Shown here: positions 27,066 through 36,247 of the stretch, one piece after another | Position numbering within the stretch: the first letter of the stretch is position 1 | Layout: each line of letters opens with the position of its first letter | Assembly: GCF_024346755.1 (NCBI RefSeq) | Contig: NZ_AP024861.1 | Span: forward strand, 1,178,001-1,242,000 | Reading direction: 5' to 3' | Source of the DNA: Vibrio aerogenes | GTDB taxonomy: Bacteria > Pseudomonadota > Gammaproteobacteria > Enterobacterales > Vibrionaceae | Length of the DNA stretch: 64,000 nucleotides | Position numbers and translations under genes: made by a program | The notes under the pieces: model-generated | Told to the model about the DNA's origin: nothing | The model's input: only the letters and a program-made list of their open reading frames with translations | Databases searched by the model: none

Positions 27066-27125
27066 TATGAATGATTCTCATCAGAATGATTCTCACAATA
27101 ATTATTTTCATAATAATTATGCTCA
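27066..27125. promoter_or_regulatory. Four tandem Fur-box-like 15-bp units
   Basis: The four units are TATGAATGATTCTCA, TCAGAATGATTCTCA, CAATAATTATTTTCA and TAATAATTATGCTCA, end to end. Against the known 7-1-7 Fur pattern (TGANAAT, N, ATTNTCA) they match 10, 11, 10 and 10 of 12 fixed positions. They end 28 bp before the GTG start of the C-A-T-TE gene. Iron-bound Fur would be expected to cover the promoter. Confidence 0.68.
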
Positions 27126-27152
27126 TCATTAATAAAAGAGGGGGGAACAATT

Positions 27153-30100
27153 GTGTCCCAGAATCTTCAGGATATTCTTAAATCAGGTGGCCTGGAAGCA
27201 CTGAAAAAAATGGCCCGCAAGCGAAAAGAACGCGATGGCTCAGCCAGTGCTGAACACAGCCCGCTGCGTTCGGTAACCCGTTGTCCGGACCCGCAGCGGG
27301 TTTCCTTCCCGCTTTCGAATGCGCAGCAAAGCCTCTGGATTCTTGATCAGTATCTCGATGATCGCAGAGCGTATAACAATCCGGTGGCAATTCGCTGTGA
27401 AATGAAACAACCGCTTGATGCCGCAGTCATGAAGCGTGCATTTCAGTTTCTGATACAGCGCTATGATATTTTGCGTACAACATTTCACTTACAGGATGGC
27501 GAGATACGTCAGCAGGTGTCGGCAGCCATCGGGACGCCATTTCAGTATGAAGATATTTCTCACTTGTCCGGCCCGGCGCTCGATGCCTATATCCGCGCGC
27601 AGGCGAAAGCGTCCTGCCATCAGACCTTTGATCTGGAGAAAGGCCCGCTACTGGATTACAAATTACTCGGGGCCGGTGAGAAAACCTATATCATTCTGCT
27701 GACCTTCCACCACATTATTTCCGATGGCTGGACGGTGCATGTGTTCTTCCAGCGATTGATGGAAAGTTATTTTCAGCTGCTGGGCGGCATGACTCCGGCC
27801 GTCTCTCCCGATGAATTACAGTTTACCGATTATGCGCTGGCAGAAGCGCAGTGGATCAACGACGGCGCTTATCAAAAAGAGCTGGATTTCTGGCAGCAAA
27901 GACTGGCCGGAGCCAGTGGACGCTCTGCGCTGGTCACAGACCACCCCCGCCCGCAGACGATGACCACAACAGGCGGTCAGCGCAGTATTTTACTGGATCA
28001 TGCTTTTTGTCAGCGGATGCAGTCTTTTGCTGCACACCATCAGGCGACCGTTTTTCATCTGATTCTGGCGGCCTATCAGGTGATGTTGCACAAATACAGC
28101 GGGCAGAATGAAGTGATTGTCGGAGTGCCGTTTGCCAACCGGAATCATCCGGCAACCAAAGAGATGCCGGGATTGTTTATGAATACGCTGCCGTTGCGCT
28201 TTGATGTCAAAAGCAGGGATACCCTGCTGCATGTGCTGGAAGCGGCGAAGAAAGAAAGTGAAGCCACGGCCGCGCACCAGGATATTCCGCTGAATATGAT
28301 TCTTGATGCGATTCATTATCAGCGTGAACCACAGGTCAACCCGCTGTATCAGGCGGTGCTGAGTTATCAGGTGTATCCGCAGGCCAGAGCCAACCCATGG
28401 TTTACCTTCCGGCCACTGAAAGTGGATTATGGTTTTGCCAAGGTCGATCTCAATCTGTGGGTGGAAGAAGTCGATGATGACCTGTTGTTGACGATGAATT
28501 ACAACAAGGCGCTGTTTGAGGCCCACACGATTGAGCGGATGCTGACGCATTTGCAGATGATTTTACAGGCCATGACAGATGAACCGGACTGTACCATTGC
28601 CGGATTATCGCTGCTCAGTGAGGCAGAAAAGCAACGGTATCTTGAAAAGCGTCCCTCAGAACAAACACCACAGTTGCCGGTTCACCAGCAGTTTGAGCAA
28701 CAGGTGCAGCAGATGCCTGAAGCAACCGCTGTCCGCTGTGAATCCCGGACGCTCAGTTATCAGGCTTTGAACCACCGGGCGAACAGCGTGGCACACCGGT
28801 TGCTGGCGCACGGGCTGCAGGGCGGCGATCGGGTGGCGATTGTTATGGACAAAAGTGAGCATTACCTGGTGGCAGTTCTGGCGGTGCTCAAAGCCGGTGG
28901 CTGCTTTGTGCCTGTCGACCTCAAACTGCCGGTGCAGCGGCAGCAGCAAATGTTGGCACAGGCGGAAGTGACTGTGATACTGACTGACGGCTCTGCCCCG
29001 GAAACCGACATCGCTCAGATCAATTGCCGTGAATGCGAAGACGGGCATTTACAGCAATCATTACCAAATCCGCAGGTGGCGATTGCACCGGATGCACTGG
29101 CGTACATCATGTTCACCTCCGGCAGTACCGGCACACCGAAAGGGGTGTGCATTGGCCACGCACAGTTAAGCCATTATTGTCAGGCGATTGCCCCGGTTCT
29201 GAATCAGGACGCGGGTGCCCGCTATGGCATGTTCTCCGCGTTTACCACCGATCTGGCCTATACCATGGTCTTCCCGGCACTGACACAACAGGGCGTGCTG
29301 GAAATTATTACCCCGGCGCAACTGGAAGACCCGCAGGCGTTGCAGGCCTGTCTGGCCTCTGAGCCACTTGATTGTATGAAGATCACGCCCGGACATTTAG
29401 GCGCGTTTCTGGCCGCTTCCGGGGCGGAGGATTTCCTGCCCCGCAAGCTGCTTGTGCTGGGCGGAGAGCGGCTTCGCCGCTCATTGATTGAGACGGTTCG
29501 CTCGCTGAATCCGGCGTGCCGGATTGTCAATCATTATGGTCCGACCGAATCTGCCGTTGGCGTCTGTGCCTGTGAAGTGCCGTCTTCATTGCCTGAGCTT
29601 TGGGGAGATGTCTTGCCAGTGGGGCAGCCATTGAACGGCAGTGAAATCTTACTGCTGGATGAAGCAATGCAGCCGGTGGCTGACGGAATTCCCGGAGAAA
29701 TTTATATTGGCGGCCCTCAGCTGGCCCAGGGTTATGCCGGGCTGACAGCACAAACAGCCGAAAGGTTTGTGCCGCATCCATGGGCTGAACAGGCGCGACT
29801 GTACCGCAGTGGCGATAAGGGACGGCGGTTATCTGATGGCAGCATTGCATTTTTAGGGCGGCTGGATCGTCAGTGTAAAGTCCGCGGATTCCGGGTGGAG
29901 CTGGCTGAGATTGAGTCTGCCATGCATCAGATACCCGGCATCGCGCAGGCAGCGGTCTGTCAGTGGCCTTCTCCGGTTGACGCAACAGAATCTGTACTGG
30001 TTGCCTACTGGTGTGGTGATGAGACTGTGCAGCCCATGCTTGAGATGAAGTTACAGTCGGTTTTGCCTCATTACATGCAACCCGATCAGCTGATTCGTTT

Positions 30101-31262
30101 ACCGGCACTGCCTTTGGGAGCCAGCGGTAAAGTGGACTACCGCCAACTACCGGCACCTGAACGGGCAGAAGAGAACAATACCCCGGCGAAGGTTGATTTA
30201 ACCAGTGAAACTGCACAAACCGTTTCAGCACTGTATGCGCAGGCGCTGAACCGGTCAGCCGTGGACCCGCTGGCAAGTTTTATGGCGCTGGGTGGTAACT
30301 CGATTATCGCTCTGAAGCTGGTGATAGAAATCAACAAAGCGTTTGGTTGTTCACTGTCTCTTGGCGTTTTCGTTCAGCACAGCAGTGTGACTGCCATGTC
30401 AGCGTGGCTGGATCAACAGGATCAGGATAAACCTGAACAGCCCGCATCACTGGTTCAGCTCCGGGAAGGGCCGGCGGGTGGTCCGGTCTTTTTGCTGGTT
30501 CATCCGGCAGGCGGAAACGTGATGTGTTACAACAAACTGGCAGAGGCGCTGGGTGCGGAATGTTCGGTGTACGGTATTCAGGTGGCTGAGTTTGCCACAA
30601 CACAGGACTATAACCATGATATTGCGCAGCTGGCTGCCCATTATCTGAAGGACGCTGAAAGTGTGATGCATTCCCCGCGTCTGGTGATCGGCGGCTGGTC
30701 GCTCGGGGCGACGATTGCGTTTGAAATGGCGGCGCAGTTTGCGGAGCGAACCGGCAAATCACCGGATATTCTGGTGCTGGATCAGCCCGCGCCACAGGCC
30801 CGGCTTGATGATGCACTGGCTATGACAGAAAGTGAACGGCTGGCTTATTTTGCTTATAAAGTTGGTTTGTTTACCGGCCGGAAAAGTCATCTGTCCGGTG
30901 ATGCGCTGGCTGCGATGACGGAATTGCAACAGGCGGCGTGCTTTCTGGAGGAATTCCGGCAGGCCGGGCTGGTGCCGGATAATATTACCGCAGAACATTT
31001 CCGTTATTTTCTGAGAATTCTCCGGGCACATATTGCAGCAACTGACCGCTATCCGGGGCGTCCTTATCCGGGGCGGGTGGTGATTGCCGAAGCGGAAAGC
31101 CTGCTTGAGGGCAGAATACGCCATGCTGAACCGGGACTGGGCTGGCATACATTTACCCCGCAACCGGTGACCGTGTTACCGGCACAAGGCAATCATATTT
31201 CGATGATGACATCGCCTTATATAGAGCAGCTGGCGGCCACCTTAAGGAATGTCTGGCTATGA
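27153..31262 (+). CDS. NRPS termination protein, C-A-T-TE (Asp-type A domain)
   Basis: A 1369-residue synthetase. N-terminal helix that could dock to the PKS (about 5-30), C domain about 45-470 with canonical HHIISDG near 186, A domain about 490-985 (FTSGSTGTPKGV, HYGPTESAVG, GEIYIGGPQLAQGYA, YRSGDKGRRL, ASGKVDYR), T domain near 1047 (LGGNSIIALK), TE about 1085-1365 with GWSLG Ser and a late His in GNHISMM. The specificity residues read DLTKVGHVGK, nearly the published aspartate signature DLTKVGHIGK, with Lys278 ready to hold the side-chain carboxylate. Start is GTG behind GAGGGGGG. It should add Asp (or a derivative) to the ketide-extended chain and release the product. The stop overlaps the MFS gene (ATGA). 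Confidence 0.9.
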   Translation: MSQNLQDILKSGGLEALKKMARKRKERDGSASAEHSPLRSVTRCPDPQRVSFPLSNAQQSLWILDQYLDDRRAYNNPVAIRCEMKQPLDAAVMKRAFQFLIQRYDILRTTFHLQDGEIRQQVSAAIGTPFQYEDISHLSGPALDAYIRAQAKASCHQTFDLEKGPLLDYKLLGAGEKTYIILLTFHHIISDGWTVHVFFQRLMESYFQLLGGMTPAVSPDELQFTDYALAEAQWINDGAYQKELDFWQQRLAGASGRSALVTDHPRPQTMTTTGGQRSILLDHAFCQRMQSFAAHHQATVFHLILAAYQVMLHKYSGQNEVIVGVPFANRNHPATKEMPGLFMNTLPLRFDVKSRDTLLHVLEAAKKESEATAAHQDIPLNMILDAIHYQREPQVNPLYQAVLSYQVYPQARANPWFTFRPLKVDYGFAKVDLNLWVEEVDDDLLLTMNYNKALFEAHTIERMLTHLQMILQAMTDEPDCTIAGLSLLSEAEKQRYLEKRPSEQTPQLPVHQQFEQQVQQMPEATAVRCESRTLSYQALNHRANSVAHRLLAHGLQGGDRVAIVMDKSEHYLVAVLAVLKAGGCFVPVDLKLPVQRQQQMLAQAEVTVILTDGSAPETDIAQINCRECEDGHLQQSLPNPQVAIAPDALAYIMFTSGSTGTPKGVCIGHAQLSHYCQAIAPVLNQDAGARYGMFSAFTTDLAYTMVFPALTQQGVLEIITPAQLEDPQALQACLASEPLDCMKITPGHLGAFLAASGAEDFLPRKLLVLGGERLRRSLIETVRSLNPACRIVNHYGPTESAVGVCACEVPSSLPELWGDVLPVGQPLNGSEILLLDEAMQPVADGIPGEIYIGGPQLAQGYAGLTAQTAERFVPHPWAEQARLYRSGDKGRRLSDGSIAFLGRLDRQCKVRGFRVELAEIESAMHQIPGIAQAAVCQWPSPVDATESVLVAYWCGDETVQPMLEMKLQSVLPHYMQPDQLIRLPALPLGASGKVDYRQLPAPERAEENNTPAKVDLTSETAQTVSALYAQALNRSAVDPLASFMALGGNSIIALKLVIEINKAFGCSLSLGVFVQHSSVTAMSAWLDQQDQDKPEQPASLVQLREGPAGGPVFLLVHPAGGNVMCYNKLAEALGAECSVYGIQVAEFATTQDYNHDIAQLAAHYLKDAESVMHSPRLVIGGWSLGATIAFEMAAQFAERTGKSPDILVLDQPAPQARLDDALAMTESERLAYFAYKVGLFTGRKSHLSGDALAAMTELQQAACFLEEFRQAGLVPDNITAEHFRYFLRILRAHIAATDRYPGRPYPGRVVIAEAESLLEGRIRHAEPGLGWHTFTPQPVTVLPAQGNHISMMTSPYIEQLAATLRNVWL

Positions 31263-32905
31263 GCAGTGACGCAACACAGGTGGTTGCAGCCCGGCCGGAA
31301 GAGACACCACCGGTAACGGCCAGAGACTGGTGCATTATTGCCGGTGGCCTGATGGGGGGCTTTATGGCGATTCTGGATATTCAGATCACCAATGTGTCGA
31401 TGAAAGTGATTCAGGGGGCGTTGTCTGCCACCCTGAATGACAGCTCCTGGCTGATTACGTCCTATTTTACGGCTGAAATTGTGGCGATTCCCTTGTGTGG
31501 CTGGCTGTCGAAAGCCTTCGGAACCGGCCGGTATGCCTTATGGTGTATCGGTGGTTTCATGCTGACGTCACTGCTGTGTTCTATGGCCTGGAGCCTGAAC
31601 TCTATGATTATTTTCCGTGCCTTGCAGGGGTTTTGCGGCGGGGCACTGATACCGATGTCGTTCCGGTTGATCATTGAGATTCTGCCACAGGAAAAAAGAC
31701 CGGTGGGCATGTCGATGTTCAGTGTGATTGCCACCTTTGCACCGGCGCTCGGTCCGGCATTAGGCGGCTGGCTGACGGACCATTTTTCATGGCACTTTAT
31801 TTTTTACATCAATCTGGTGCCCGGCCTGATTTCTATGGGACTGATCGCCGGTTCCGTCACGCACCCGAAGGTGCAGTGGCAGGTCATCCGGCAGGGAGAT
31901 TTTCTGGGGATTGCAACGGCGTCTCTGTGTCTGGGCTGTCTGGAGGTGGTGCTGGAAAAAGGGCGCGAGGAATACTGGTTTGATTCCACCATGATCTGTG
32001 TGCTGACTTTTATTTCTGCGGTGACCTTCCTGATTTTTATTTATGACCAGCTGGTGTATGAGCAGCCGTTGGTCAATATCCGGCTGCTGAAGGATTATCA
32101 CTTCTCTTACGGACTGGTGTTCTTTGCCATTCTGGGAGCCGCCGTGTATGGCACACTCTTTCTGGTTCCGTATTATCTGACCATGGTGCATGACTACAAT
32201 GCGTCAGAAATCGGGCGTGTGATTATCTGGCTCGGGTTTCCCCAGCTGGTGATCCTGCCGTTTATCCCGATTCTGGTGCGCCGGGTGAACGTGAAATACC
32301 TGATTCTGATCGGTTTTACCGGGCTGGCGGCCAGTGCCTTGATGAACAGTGCCATGGATGCCGGTTTTGCCGGGCCACAGATGAAGTGGTCAATGCTGGT
32401 CCGGGCCATTGGGCAGCCGTTTATTATGGTCCCGCTGTCTTTGCTGGCAACGAAGAATATCCGCCGGGAAGACGGCACCTCCTCGGCGGTGCTGGTCAAT
32501 GTGGTGCGCAGTATCGGCGGCTCGTGTGGGACGGCGATTCTCAGTTCACATTTTGTGACCCGGATTCATGTTCATCTGGCCGAAGTCAAGACACGGCTGG
32601 CCGAAGGTGAACAGGCTTATTACGCCTATCTCCATCATGTGACGGAGTTGCTTTACCGGCATGGTGTCGCGGTGAACGCCGCTGAAGTGCAGGGGACAGC
32701 CGCCGGTATTTTAGGCAACCGAATGGCCCGGCAGTCTGAGATTCTGGCGTTTAACGATATGTTTTTCATCATGGGGATGCTGATGGCGAGCGCCGCGGTG
32801 CTGGTGCTGGTCTCTGACCGGAATTTCCGGTTATTCAGTCGTCCGGCGCCTGTGGCCCGGAAAGAACAACATGACGGCAGCCCGGTTCAGACACCGAATA
32901 CATAA
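31259..32905 (+). CDS. DHA2-family MFS exporter (EmrB-like)
   Basis: A 548-residue, 14-helix drug:proton antiporter. Typical segments are LDIQITNVSMKVIQGALSA, SSWLITSYFTAEIVAIPLCGWLSKAFGTGRY (motif A region), ALGPALGGWLTDHFSWHFIFYINLVPG (motif C) and a large late loop before the last helix. It is coupled to the terminal NRPS by ATGA, so it most likely exports the product. An HlyD adaptor at 34848, separated by two genes, would complete an EmrAB-type path to an outer-membrane channel that is not in the window. Confidence 0.9.
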   Translation: MSSDATQVVAARPEETPPVTARDWCIIAGGLMGGFMAILDIQITNVSMKVIQGALSATLNDSSWLITSYFTAEIVAIPLCGWLSKAFGTGRYALWCIGGFMLTSLLCSMAWSLNSMIIFRALQGFCGGALIPMSFRLIIEILPQEKRPVGMSMFSVIATFAPALGPALGGWLTDHFSWHFIFYINLVPGLISMGLIAGSVTHPKVQWQVIRQGDFLGIATASLCLGCLEVVLEKGREEYWFDSTMICVLTFISAVTFLIFIYDQLVYEQPLVNIRLLKDYHFSYGLVFFAILGAAVYGTLFLVPYYLTMVHDYNASEIGRVIIWLGFPQLVILPFIPILVRRVNVKYLILIGFTGLAASALMNSAMDAGFAGPQMKWSMLVRAIGQPFIMVPLSLLATKNIRREDGTSSAVLVNVVRSIGGSCGTAILSSHFVTRIHVHLAEVKTRLAEGEQAYYAYLHHVTELLYRHGVAVNAAEVQGTAAGILGNRMARQSEILAFNDMFFIMGMLMASAAVLVLVSDRNFRLFSRPAPVARKEQHDGSPVQTPNT

Positions 32906-32920
32906 ACAGAAGGAATCGTT

Positions 32921-33604
32921 GTGAAAGAAAAGAAGAACTATACCGTCCGGGATTATCTGAATTCCGGTGAAGCCCGGATGATGATCATTGTACCGCTGAT
33001 TTTATATTATGTCGCTTTTGCTGTATGGGGGGCGGGCATGGCGCTGCTGGTGACTGCCGTCTATTCGGGCGGCGCAGAGCTGTGGCGCCGGCGACAGGGC
33101 GGAGATCGTCAGGGCTCGCTTTCCATTATTGCCCTGATTCTTGTCTCAGGTCTGAGCCATTACCTGTATCTGGAAGGTTACCGGGTACCTGGCATGGCCC
33201 GGGAAGGCGTGTTTCTTTCCGTAAGCGGGGCGCTGTCTGTGGTGGTCGTGTTCAGTTTTTATTCCCTTGCCGGACGTCCGGTGATTCGCTCGCTGGCTGA
33301 GCAGGCGATGCCGCGGATGAAGACACTGCCTCACTATGGTTCGCCAAAGTATGTCCGGGTATGGCAGGAAGTGTCACTGGTATGGATTGTCATCTATTGC
33401 ATCAAAGCATGTGTGGTGTGGGGACTTTCAAGAGAAGGCAGTATACCCATGTCGCCGGTGATTCTGATCGCTGGCTGGCCGCTGACGATTGCCATGATTG
33501 CATTCAGCATCCGCTGGCCGAAATATCGCTGGATATCCCGGTCATCAAAGCCTGTTCAACCAGAAGACATGCAACCAGAAAAGAGGCAGCCAGAAGATGC
33601 ATGA
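32921..33604 (+). CDS. Small integral membrane protein (VC0807-like)
   Basis: 227 residues with about six hydrophobic helices (MMIIVPLILYYVAFAVWGAG, GSLSIIALILVSGLSHYLYL, GALSVVVVFSFYSLAG, VWIVIYCIKACVVWGL, PVILIAGWPLTIAMIAF) and a charged C-terminal tail with a PEDMQPEKRQPED repeat. It resembles the VC0807-domain family of uncharacterised inner-membrane proteins; I do not know its function. Start is GTG with AAGGA upstream. It lies between exporter and oxidoreductase, which suggests a role in export, tailoring or self-protection. Confidence 0.65.
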   Translation: MKEKKNYTVRDYLNSGEARMMIIVPLILYYVAFAVWGAGMALLVTAVYSGGAELWRRRQGGDRQGSLSIIALILVSGLSHYLYLEGYRVPGMAREGVFLSVSGALSVVVVFSFYSLAGRPVIRSLAEQAMPRMKTLPHYGSPKYVRVWQEVSLVWIVIYCIKACVVWGLSREGSIPMSPVILIAGWPLTIAMIAFSIRWPKYRWISRSSKPVQPEDMQPEKRQPEDA

Positions 33605-33684
33605 TTCAGGTCGCATGGGTATCAGCTGTTGTCATGATCTGAACGATTGTGCCGGCAGGACAAAATTAAGCAGAAGAGGTTGTT

Positions 33685-34704
33685 ATGAGTCAGTTGAAAA
33701 ATAAAGAAATTGTATTGGATTCCTATCCGGAAGGAAAAATCGGACTGGAACATTTCAGATTAGAAGAACGTGAATTGCCGCCGCTGAAAGATGGCGAGTA
33801 TCTGGTTGAAAATCAGTGGTTATCTCTCGACCCTTATGTGCGTCCGCGACTCAATGCAGAAGCCCCTTCTTATGTGGAAGCGATCAAGCTGGGGGAGATG
33901 GTGCAGGGAGAAACGGTCGGTGTGGTGCTTGAATCGAGAAATCCGCGCTTTAAAGCCGGTGATCAGGTGTTTGCGGTGTCCGGATGGGCCCGTTACTGGA
34001 TAGGCACCGATCAGATGTTTATTACCTCTGTTTTGCCGGAGACCGACCTCGAACCTTCGGTATTTCTCGGCGTTGCCGGTACGCCGGGACGGGCGGCTTA
34101 TTTCGGGCTGGATCGCATTGGCAAGCCGAAAGCCGGTGAAACTCTGGTGATTTCAGCCGCTTCCGGTGCCGTTGGTTCTGTGGCCGGGCAGCTTGGTAAA
34201 CAGGCCGGGTGCCGCGTGGTCGGTCTGGCCGGGAGTGATGAGAAGTGTCGTTATGTGGTAGAAGAGCTGGGGTTTGACGCTTGTATTAACTATAAAACAG
34301 ATGATTTAGGTCAGGCGCTGCGGGAAAGCTGCCCGCAGGGCATTGATATTTATTTTGAGAATGTTGGTGGCCGGGTATCGGCATTTGTTGCGCGATTTTT
34401 AAATGAAGGCGCCCGCGTACCGGTGTGCGGGGTTGCGGCCAACTATGACAAGCGTGACTGTATTGATGTGTCCAGCCAGTCTTCGTTTTTTGCCAGCCTG
34501 CCTGAGCCCCCGGAAAGCCGTTTTTTCTTTGTGACTGACTGGTTCAAAGACTATCCGCAGGCCACGATGGTATTGCTTGATGCTGCGCAGAAAGGTGCGA
34601 TTAAATTCCGGGAAACAATTGCCGAAGGGCTGGAGAGCACACCACAGGCATTTATCGATATGCTGCATGGTAAACACTTTGGTAAGCAACTGGTCAGGCT
34701 GTAA
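33685..34704 (+). CDS. NADP-dependent zinc-free oxidoreductase (MDR family)
   Basis: A 339-residue medium-chain reductase of the leukotriene B4 dehydrogenase/CurA type, which reduces enone double bonds with NADPH. Visible features: LSLDPYVRPRLN, PLKDGEYLVENQW, GVAGTPGRAAYFGL, and the cofactor fold VISAASGAVGSVAGQLGK. No zinc-ligand Cys set is present. In this cluster it could act in trans as an enoyl reductase on the DH product or tailor the released molecule; relatives also detoxify aldehydes and ketones, so a non-biosynthetic role is possible. AGAAGAGG precedes the ATG. Confidence 0.82.
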   Translation: MSQLKNKEIVLDSYPEGKIGLEHFRLEERELPPLKDGEYLVENQWLSLDPYVRPRLNAEAPSYVEAIKLGEMVQGETVGVVLESRNPRFKAGDQVFAVSGWARYWIGTDQMFITSVLPETDLEPSVFLGVAGTPGRAAYFGLDRIGKPKAGETLVISAASGAVGSVAGQLGKQAGCRVVGLAGSDEKCRYVVEELGFDACINYKTDDLGQALRESCPQGIDIYFENVGGRVSAFVARFLNEGARVPVCGVAANYDKRDCIDVSSQSSFFASLPEPPESRFFFVTDWFKDYPQATMVLLDAAQKGAIKFRETIAEGLESTPQAFIDMLHGKHFGKQLVRL

Positions 34705-34847
34705 CCTGAGTCAGGTCATTGTGTGAGTCAGGGCATCGTGTTGGTGTGATCCGGTCACCGGGTTTGTGTGCCGTCACAGCGATGACCTGCCTGTTCAGCA
34801 GCAGATTTAATTTCTGAGTTTAGGGATTCAGCAGCGGGCTTCAAGGT

Positions 34848-35852
34848 ATGAAATTGTTTGTAAAAGTTATCATTCTGTTTGTTATTGTCACGCTGGCCGG
34901 TCTGGGATACTGGCTGGCTTACGGACATTATTTTCAGTCAACGGATAATGCGTATACACATACGGATATTATCAGTGTCAGTGCCCGGATGAACGGTCAG
35001 ATTGTTCAGTCTCTGGTTCAGGATAATCAGCGGGTTCATCAGGGCGATGTTCTGGCCCGGCTCGATGATCGCGCGTACCGGATCAATGTGCAGCAGGCTC
35101 AGGCAACGTTAGCCCAGAGGAAAGCAGAGCTGGCGAATGCGCGGGCAACGCTGGCGATGCAGAAGAGCACCATTCTGGAACACCGCAATGATGTGGCGTC
35201 GGCGAAAGCGCGTTACGACAATGCGGAACATGAGCTGAAACGAACCGGGCAGTTATCGAAGCAAAAATATGTTTCCGGTGGTGATATGGACCATGCCACA
35301 CTCTCTTATAAAGTGACTCATTCTGAATATAAACAAGCGAAAGCGTCGCTGAAAACGCAAGAGGATAAGCTGGTTTTACTGACAAGCGAAATAGCCAGCG
35401 CAGAAGCGGGTGTGAAGCAGGCGGAGGCGGCGTTGTCACATGCTCAGCTGATGCTGAGTTACACGCAGATCACGGCACCGGCAGATGGTGTGGTGAGTAA
35501 CCGTCATATCCAGGTTGGCATGATGATTCAGGCCGGGCAGTCTGTGCTCAGTCTTGTTTCAGAGCATCCGCCATGGATTGAGGCAAATTTTAAAGAAACC
35601 CAGATTACACATATGCACAAGGGACAGCCGGTTGAGGTTGCCGTTGACGCTTATCCGGAAAAAACCTTCAAAGCGACCGTCGACAGTATTGCGCCGGCAA
35701 CCGGAGCGACATTTGCGCTGCTGCCACCGGATAATACCACCGGAAATTTCACCAAAGTGGTCCAGCGGGTTCCGGTGAAAATCGTATTTAATGATCCCGT
35801 TCATCTTGATAGTGGTTTATCTGTGGTTGTTTCGGTCGATACCCGGCCGTAA
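34848..35852 (+). CDS. HlyD-family membrane fusion protein (EmrA-like)
   Basis: A 334-residue periplasmic adaptor: one N-terminal anchor (about 5-25), lipoyl half YTHTDIISVSARMNGQIVQSL and DVLARLDDRAYRINVQ, a coiled coil of Ala/Lys/Gln-rich helices (about 80-190), the second lipoyl half with YTQITAPADGVVSN and a beta-barrel (PWIEANFKETQITHM). This is the EmrA type that works with DHA2 antiporters, so the partner is probably the MFS gene at 31259. It is the last gene of the cluster and ends in a terminator. Confidence 0.88.
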   Translation: MKLFVKVIILFVIVTLAGLGYWLAYGHYFQSTDNAYTHTDIISVSARMNGQIVQSLVQDNQRVHQGDVLARLDDRAYRINVQQAQATLAQRKAELANARATLAMQKSTILEHRNDVASAKARYDNAEHELKRTGQLSKQKYVSGGDMDHATLSYKVTHSEYKQAKASLKTQEDKLVLLTSEIASAEAGVKQAEAALSHAQLMLSYTQITAPADGVVSNRHIQVGMMIQAGQSVLSLVSEHPPWIEANFKETQITHMHKGQPVEVAVDAYPEKTFKATVDSIAPATGATFALLPPDNTTGNFTKVVQRVPVKIVFNDPVHLDSGLSVVVSVDTRP

Positions 35853-35883
35853 TAATAAACTCATCCTCGGGTTAGTTTATTAT
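35852..35883 (+). terminator. Terminator closing the NRPS-PKS cluster
   Basis: ATAATAAACT pairs perfectly with AGTTTATTAT over a 12-nt loop, directly after the hlyD stop, followed by ATTTTATGTTT. Confidence 0.7.
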
Positions 35884-36247
35884 ATTTTATGTTTGTATTA
35901 TGATTTTTAGTTAATTTAAATGATTTAAACATGGTTTTTTGATGATATAAATGTGCCAATAATAATTATCATAAAATGAATCTTAAGTGTTTATTTTATT
36001 GATTTTATGAGATTATTTTTTTGTGTCTCTATTCAACACTGTCACCGGGAAAAGTAAATAATGTAAAATTATTTAAACAATTGTTTTGTTTTATTTTTAT
36101 CATAAGCTGGATTGTTGCTTATAACTCATGAATTGTTGTTATTGCGATGTGTACCCATGCATCTTCAGGTCGCTTGGGGATGTCGCTTTGGTGTTATTTT
36201 TCTGAATCGTCAGAGATTAATAAAATAAGAATTCATGGAATTAATAT
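35884..36247. other. AT-rich gap upstream of the vibriolysin gene
   Basis: No gene seen. At 35957-35971 CAATAATAATTATCA matches the Fur 7-1-7 pattern at 10 of 12 positions, but chance matches are common in such AT-rich DNA. A dispersed repeat copy lies at 36159-36182. Confidence 0.5.
36159..36182 (+). repeat. Dispersed intergenic repeat, copy 3
   Basis: GCATCTTCAGGTCGCTTGGG followed by GATG; two changes from the family core CATCTTGAGGTCACTTGGG. Located 65 bp upstream of the protease start. Confidence 0.65.
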
